Assembly: GCA_010672785.1 (NCBI GenBank)
Contig: JAAHFX010000009.1
Span: forward strand, 90,516 to 154,515
Source: Sphaerospermopsis sp. SIO1G1
GTDB lineage: Bacteria > Cyanobacteriota > Cyanobacteriia > Cyanobacteriales > Nostocaceae
DNA: 64,000 nt
Reading direction: 5' to 3'
Both the position numbers and the translations under genes were made by a program. This document shows, in pieces, positions 59,301 to 64,000 of the stretch (position 1 is the stretch's first letter; every line of letters starts with the position of its first letter). The notes beneath the pieces are model-generated. The model saw only the letters and a program-made list of their open reading frames with translations, did not search any database and had not been told where the DNA came from.

Positions 59301-60287
59301 ATGAACCAGGTGGACTATCTCCGCATTAGTTTAATTGACCGTTGTAATTTTCGTTGTCTGTACTGTATGCCAGAGGGGACAGAATTACAATATATTCTCC
59401 AACAAAATTTATTAACTAATGAAGAATTAATCACTCTCATTCAAGAAGTATTCATTCCTCTTGGTTTTACTCGCTTCCGCTTAACAGGTGGTGAACCTCT
59501 ACTGCGTCCTGGAGTGGTTGAGTTGGTAAGCAAGATTGCCCATTTACCCCAAACTCAAGATATATCTATGACTACTAATGGGTTTTTATTAGCTCCCATT
59601 GCCCAAAATCTCTATCATGCCGGATTAAAAAGAATTAACATTAGTCTAGACTCTCTTGACTCCGATACCTTTGAGCAAATTATTGGTAATCATGGTCGTA
59701 AACGTTGGCAGCAAGTCTGGACTGGTATTCAAACTGCTTATGATGTGGGATTTGATCCTTTAAAGTTAAATGTTGTGGTCATACCCGGTGTTAATGATAA
59801 TGAGGTCTTAGACTTAGCCGCTTTAACCATTGATAAAAACTGGCACGTGCGATTTATTGAGTTTATGCCTATTGGGAATGGAGACTTATTTGGCGATCGC
59901 GGTTGGGTGTCTTCAGCGCAATTACGTGATCAGATTCGTCAACGTTGGGGTTTAACTGAATCACAAATACGTGGTAATGGCCCTGCGGATATATTTAAAA
60001 TTCCTGGAGCAAAGGGAACTTTAGGCTTTATTAGTCAAATGTCAGAATGTTTTTGCGATCGCTGTAACCGAGTTCGTCTTTCTGCTGATGGTTGGTTACG
60101 TCCTTGTTTATTAAATGAAGCAGGTCAAATAGATTTAAAATATTCTTTACGTGCTGGCATCAGTACCCAACAATTAAAATCACAAGTCAGAGATTTATTA
60201 AACTTTAAATCAGAAATTAACTTTCAACAACGAGACTCAGGTACAGTTGGTGCTTACACCCGTACCATGTCACAAATTGGTGGTTAG
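59301..60287 (+). CDS. moaA: GTP 3',8-cyclase (molybdenum cofactor synthesis)
   Basis: 328 residues, radical-SAM enzyme making 3',8-cyclo-7,8-dihydro-GTP, the first committed step of molybdopterin synthesis. The N-terminal cluster ligands are Cys15, Cys19 and Cys22 (CNFRCLYC); FRLTGGEPLLRPG binds SAM. The C-terminal second [4Fe-4S] cluster uses cysteines in ECFCDRCNRVRLSADGWLRP followed by CL. The N-terminus (MNQVDYLRISLIDRC) is slightly shorter than some homologues. The cofactor serves nitrate reductase in this type of organism. It ends in a heptamer repeat array. Confidence 0.96.
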   Translation: MNQVDYLRISLIDRCNFRCLYCMPEGTELQYILQQNLLTNEELITLIQEVFIPLGFTRFRLTGGEPLLRPGVVELVSKIAHLPQTQDISMTTNGFLLAPIAQNLYHAGLKRINISLDSLDSDTFEQIIGNHGRKRWQQVWTGIQTAYDVGFDPLKLNVVVIPGVNDNEVLDLAALTIDKNWHVRFIEFMPIGNGDLFGDRGWVSSAQLRDQIRQRWGLTESQIRGNGPADIFKIPGAKGTLGFISQMSECFCDRCNRVRLSADGWLRPCLLNEAGQIDLKYSLRAGISTQQLKSQVRDLLNFKSEINFQQRDSGTVGAYTRTMSQIGG

Positions 60288-60288
60288 T

Positions 60289-60590
<302 letters not shown>

Positions 60591-60608
60591 ATAACTGATA
60601 ACTGACTG

Positions 60609-61217
60609 TTAAGCTTTCCGTGAGTAGTATTCCACCACGAGTAGTTCATTCACTTGCAATGCTACCCATTCTCTTTCAATCAAACTATTGACTTTTCCAG
60701 TCAACTTTTCTTTATCAAACTCTAAATGATTAGGAAGATTAGCTAAACCGGGATACTGCAAGTTAGCTTCTACCAATTTTTTGGATGCTTCTCTATTTCT
60801 CACACCGATTACTTCACCGGGGCGACACTGATAACTAGCAATATCAACTACACCGCCATTAATAGTAACATGACCATGATTAACTAATTGACGTGCTGCG
60901 GGAATAGTGGGAGCCATACCCAAGCGAAAGATAGTATTATCTAAACGCATTTCCAACAATTGTAATAACACTTTTCCGGTAGAACCAGTCACACGTCTGG
61001 CTTTACGGACATAGCGAAGCATTTGCTTTTCTGTTAAACCGTAGTTTAAGCGTAGTTTTTGCTTTTCTTCCAGACGAATAGCATATTCAGTGCGTTTTTT
61101 CCGGTTTTGACCGTGTTGCCCTGGTGCATAGGCACGTCTGGCACTTTTCCGAGTTAATCCTGGCAATTCGCCCAAGCGACGGACAATTCTGAGGCGAGGC
61201 CCTCTATATCGGGACAT
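60609..61217 (-). CDS. rpsD: 30S ribosomal protein S4
   Basis: 202 residues. MSRYRGPRLRIVRRLGELPG and TRKSARRAYAPGQHGQNRKK are the S4 beginning; MRLDNTIFRLGMAPTIPAAR with QLVNHGHVTINGGVVDIASY is the S4 RNA-binding domain. Primary 16S rRNA binder in small-subunit assembly. It stands alone rather than in the alpha operon, as is usual in cyanobacteria. The last 10 residues (LVVEYYSRKA) fit homologues. Confidence 0.98.
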   Translation of the reverse strand: MSRYRGPRLRIVRRLGELPGLTRKSARRAYAPGQHGQNRKKRTEYAIRLEEKQKLRLNYGLTEKQMLRYVRKARRVTGSTGKVLLQLLEMRLDNTIFRLGMAPTIPAARQLVNHGHVTINGGVVDIASYQCRPGEVIGVRNREASKKLVEANLQYPGLANLPNHLEFDKEKLTGKVNSLIEREWVALQVNELLVVEYYSRKA

Positions 61218-61416
61218 GAGTTTCCTTTATATAATCCTGTTTAAACTTTACCCAAATATAGTATTATGACATTCTTTGCTGCAAATAGCTAGAGAGATAA
61301 CATAAAAATTATGGTAATTAGTAAAAGTTTTTTGTAAAGCAACAAAACTTCCTGAAACAGAGGATTACCAAGGAAAATCCTAAGTTACCATAACCTTGGG
61401 TGTTTGGAGAATAAAA

Positions 61417-61926
61417 ATGATCAAAAGCCAAAAGCTAAGAATTAGTGGGTTAATTGCAGCACCAACAATGGTAGTAGCTGGACTGTTTACTCACATACTA
61501 CCCAGTCAAGCCATTGTAGATTCCTATAGAAATGATTTCCGTACCTGTGCAGCACAATTATTGAAATCAGGAGTAACAGCAAATGCAGCCTCTAGAGCTT
61601 GTGCTACAGCCTTGAGGCCACGAGAATTATCTGGTTGCGTCGCACAAATAACTAAACATACAGATATAAATTCAATGGAAGCTCTGACTGCTTGTCGTAG
61701 AAGCCGTCGCCAAGAGGATTTATCTAAATGTGTAGTTGGTATTAGTAGAAGTACGCAACAAGCAGTTAACCAAGCTACTTTAAATTACTGTGGGCGTAGT
61801 TTACTACCTGTGACTTTTGCCCAGTGTGTAGTTGGCTTACGTAAAGAAATTGATTTAGATCCTATGGTTTCTTTAAATACCTGTAAGGACGCTAATGACT
61901 TCTCTGTCAATCTTGGAGCGGGTTAA
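61417..61926 (+). CDS. Secreted cysteine-repeat protein, unknown function
   Basis: 169 residues from the ATG preceded by TTGGAGA (GGAG ribosome site). Signal peptide: basic KSQKLR then LIAAPTMVVAGLFTHILPSQ, cleavage near SQA. The mature part has eight cysteines arranged in a recurring unit, C-(A/V)-x-x-(L/I) ... A-x-x-x-C (CAAQLLKSGV..RACA, CVAQITKHTD..TACR, CVVGISRSTQ..NYCG, CVVGLRKEID..NTCK), each about 31-38 residues. Disulfide-bonded repeats in the periplasm are likely. It lies next to hetR but is convergent with it. Function unknown. Confidence 0.75.
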   Translation: MIKSQKLRISGLIAAPTMVVAGLFTHILPSQAIVDSYRNDFRTCAAQLLKSGVTANAASRACATALRPRELSGCVAQITKHTDINSMEALTACRRSRRQEDLSKCVVGISRSTQQAVNQATLNYCGRSLLPVTFAQCVVGLRKEIDLDPMVSLNTCKDANDFSVNLGAG

Positions 61927-61977
61927 TTGACATCAAAATAATCTATTGTTTCCAACTGTTTTGATCATATCATCTTT

Positions 61978-62009
61978 TAGGGTTGGCAAGTTGTCTACCC
62001 TATTTTTTG
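61978..62009 (+). terminator. Probable terminator after the cysteine-repeat gene
   Basis: TAGGGT and ACCCTA form a 6-bp stem with a 13-base loop followed by TTTTTT, about 50 bp after the stop codon. The rest of the gap up to hetR (62010-62300) contains CATATTTAGC repeats and nothing recognised. Confidence 0.45.
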
Positions 62010-62300
62010 TCTAAGGAAAACTACATTTAGGGCAATTTATCAGACTGAAGAATTTCACACCCCAGCAATTTACTGGCTGCTACCACTATGTCAGAACTTT
62101 GCTTTCTAGACATATTTAGCCATATTTAGCCATATTTATAAAATTAGTCAGAGCAATGAAATATATTTTGACTTTGGGGATGGAAATTTAGTAACTTTGG
62201 TTACAGATAAATAGTTTATCTTGTGATTTGCCATAATGATGGCATTGGCTAAGAACTAGAATATTATTCAAGAGGATAAATTACCGATTTTTTTTAAGTA

Positions 62301-63200
62301 TTAATCATCTTGATTGCCAAATGCCATCTGCAAAATCATTGGTACACCGCCATCTTCGTGATATTTATCTGCCCAAGCACGGATGATTTCATCTAGTTCT
62401 TCCATCGCTTGCTCCATTTTGTCCGTGGGAATATCCAGTTCTTCCACCGCACGCATAGAATTATCCTTTCTTTCTGCCCAATCTTTCATCATCCGAAAGT
62501 AGCGAGCAGTATCTTCGACCATTGTATAAGTACGTTCTTGGTCATCTGCTGGAGAGTAAAAAGGACGGGTGAGAGCGTAAAATGGCATTCCCCACGGTGA
62601 ATCAATGCGTGTGACTGTGCCAGAGTAGAGTAATCTGCGTTTGATATGCTCTGCTAAGGCTTCACTTAACGGCATTTGGTGGTTTGCTGGTAACTCCTCT
62701 TGTGAACGTTTGTGTAGAAATTCAATTAATTCTAAAAACTCAAAGGAAGTGACTAACTGAGCATCTGGTAAGTTTTTTGGTAATTTGCGCTCAATTTGCT
62801 TTTTCTCTTCCCCTGTCAAACTTGTTCCTGGAACACGGGATCTTCCAGGTTGCCAAGGATATTTTTCCATCCACACATAAGGCAATTGAATCAGATAACG
62901 TGGTTCTTGAGAACCCAACATTTTTAACAATTTACCTTCTGTCAACGCGAGTCTTACTTCTTCAACGATGATTTTGACTCGCTTTGGTTCTAGATGGTGC
63001 AAATGCCCGGTCATTCTCAGGTTTTGCCCCTGTTCCAGATAAGTCATGTAAATAGCACATTTAGCTGCCGTTGCTGCTGCATCTAAAAATGCTCCATGTC
63101 TATGTCCACTGGTTCGCATGGCACTAAATGCCAGATATAGCATGATCTGATCCATCGCACTTGGACCAAGACGTTTGATCAGATCTATGTCGTTAGTCAT
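62301..63200 (-). CDS. hetR: Heterocyst differentiation master regulator HetR
   Basis: 299 residues from the ATG giving MTNDIDLIKRLGPSAMDQIM, the conserved start; an ATG two codons earlier is also in frame. HetR is a homodimeric DNA-binding protein (also reported as an autoproteolytic serine protease) that starts heterocyst formation and is inhibited by PatS/HetN RGSGR peptides. Residues known to matter in Anabaena 7120 are conserved: Asp17, Gly36, Cys48, His69, Ser152 and Ser179. The flap and hood domains are full length, with some C-terminal substitutions (MRAVEELDIPTDKMEQAMEE). Its presence strongly implies a filamentous, probably heterocystous strain. Confidence 0.98.
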   Translation of the reverse strand: MTNDIDLIKRLGPSAMDQIMLYLAFSAMRTSGHRHGAFLDAAATAAKCAIYMTYLEQGQNLRMTGHLHHLEPKRVKIIVEEVRLALTEGKLLKMLGSQEPRYLIQLPYVWMEKYPWQPGRSRVPGTSLTGEEKKQIERKLPKNLPDAQLVTSFEFLELIEFLHKRSQEELPANHQMPLSEALAEHIKRRLLYSGTVTRIDSPWGMPFYALTRPFYSPADDQERTYTMVEDTARYFRMMKDWAERKDNSMRAVEELDIPTDKMEQAMEELDEIIRAWADKYHEDGGVPMILQMAFGNQDD

Positions 63201-63644
63201 ATTCACAGACGGATTAATTTTACGTTGACGAAAAAATGGTCATTAAACCTAAATTCCCTATTATACACCCAAATGCAAAGTTTGTCCTCACTCATAGTGA
63301 AGATCATTGTATTTCCCCTAGAAAATTTCTAAGGATATTATTTTGAGTCAAAGTGTAAATAAGTTTGATTGTGTTTTACTTTAAACAAATAAAAACCTGC
63401 CTACCAATGCTCGTATCAATTACCGACATAGAGATTCAGGTAATTGATATAACTAGTGATCGTCAGCAATGGAGGGTTTAAAGTGTTCTTTTCTGTGAGT
63501 AGATATTTCTACTACTGAGGTTGTTTGCTGTGAGAATCTATTTCTAGTTTAGCACCAAAATGATCAAGAATGAGCAATGTAAAAATGATTTAGGTCAATG
63601 CTAAATTATCAACTTGAATATTTACTTTTACTTTTCTTGATAAT
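63201..63644. other. Upstream region of hetR
   Basis: About 440 bp without a gene. Long leaders with several promoters are known for hetR. GTAGATATTTCTAC lies at 63499; no other recognised motif. The HetR-binding or NrrA-binding sites described in Anabaena 7120 could not be identified by eye. Confidence 0.45.
63499..63512. promoter_or_regulatory. GTA-N8-TAC site (NtcA-like) 300 bp upstream of hetR
   Basis: GTAGATATTTCTAC is a GTA-N8-TAC sequence extended to GTAGA-N4-TCTAC. On the minus strand TTTAAA (4 of 6 matches to a -10) begins about 17 bases further, close to the spacing in NtcA-activated promoters. In Anabaena 7120 NtcA acts on hetR mainly through NrrA, so direct control here would be a difference. 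Could be chance. Confidence 0.35.
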
Positions 63645-64000
63645 TTAATTTTTGGCACTAGATGATTTTACCAGACTTTGCATTTTGGCGAGACTAATAC
63701 CAACTGCTCCACCGGTTACTAACAAAACTCCCAGAATTTGCAGAAGGTCTAATTTTTCCTGAAGTAATAATCCAGCAAAAATTACTGTCAGAACTGGAAT
63801 TATTCCACCAATGATAGCAGAACGTTGTCCTCCTAATTTACTAATACCGAAGTTGTTAAATAAATACCCGCAAAGAGTGAGAACACCTAACATAAAAGCA
63901 CTGAGAATTACTTCCAATAAATTAGATGAAATTAATACACTCCAATTTCTTGGCAGGGGTACTAATAAGCAAATAAAGCTCAGTAACAACATAGTAGAGA
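63645..64000 (-). CDS. EamA/DMT family transporter, C-terminal part (5' end beyond window)
   Basis: The reading frame is open to the window edge; the visible 115-117 residues hold four hydrophobic helices ending with IIGGIIPVLTVIFAGLLLQE and LQILGVLLVTGGAVGISLAK, the last two helices of an EamA domain as in drug/metabolite exporters. The N-terminal EamA repeat lies outside. Substrate unknown. Same strand as hetR, which follows about 440 bp downstream. Confidence 0.8.
   Translation of the reverse strand, partial: STMLLLSFICLLVPLPRNWSVLISSNLLEVILSAFMLGVLTLCGYLFNNFGISKLGGQRSAIIGGIIPVLTVIFAGLLLQEKLDLLQILGVLLVTGGAVGISLAKMQSLVKSSSAKN

Overview
The window comes from a filamentous, heterocyst-forming cyanobacterium (Nostocales; the Anabaena/Dolichospermum/Aphanizomenon group is the best guess, not proven). 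Evidence seen here: a full-length hetR, the cphB-cphA cyanophycin pair, dapL, a ferrochelatase with a chlorophyll-binding-type tail, frequent HIP1 octamers (GCGATCGC), AT-rich DNA, and many heptamer (STRR-type) tandem arrays between genes. No tRNA, rRNA, CRISPR array, prophage or complete autonomous insertion sequence was recognised.

Layout. 1-1.4 kb: a tandemly duplicated Uma2-nuclease unit. 1.5-6.4 kb: six co-directional minus-strand genes (thioredoxin-reductase-like flavoprotein, Nu-type GST, epoxide-hydrolase-like enzyme, PPOX flavoprotein, SDR, TetR regulator) that look like a regulated redox/detoxification cluster. 6.6-8.3 kb: decayed zone with a repeat-truncated membrane-protein remnant, a frameshifted ParE toxin beside its intact antitoxin, and a dead gene scrap. 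8.3-12.8 kb: cphB-cphA with a long leader. 12.8-20.2 kb: trmD, ispF, a nuclease-like/PIN pair, an orphan oligopeptide-binding lipoprotein, larB and argH. 20.6-29.4 kb: methyltransferase, GTPase, mechanosensitive-channel-type protein, DUF429, Rpn-like nuclease, and a WGR/pentapeptide protein overlapping a formylglycine-generating-enzyme-like protein. 29.5-32.4 kb: a Uma2 gene and an AAA ATPase plus PD-(D/E)XK-like gene, a candidate defence module whose ATPase is split at a slippery A7 run. 32.8-48.9 kb: dapL, PEP-CTERM protein, nitroreductase, hemH, obgE, a nitrogenase-C-terminal-domain protein, a GCS2-like ligase, ftsI with an FtsL-like partner, GST, exoD. 49.9-61.2 kb: pgl, an FHA protein, M50 protease, tldD, a GT39-like transferase, a photolyase split into two genes, moaA, rpsD. 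61.4-64 kb: a Cys-repeat secreted protein, hetR and a truncated EamA transporter.

The most unusual material is the repeat landscape and the frame breaks. One short inverted-repeat element family (ends AGGACTTACGC / GCGTAAGTCCT, about 93 bp) is present in at least five two-ended copies plus fragments; two copies are flanked by perfect 5-bp direct repeats, one sits inside another element, one abuts a truncated gene, and its core sequence lies in frame inside a DUF429 gene. Three loci (parE, WGR/FGE, AAA ATPase) are split by single-nucleotide shifts, two of them at A6/A7 runs, so either homopolymer sequencing errors, phase variation or recoding must be considered. All functional names come from reading the protein sequences without database searches.
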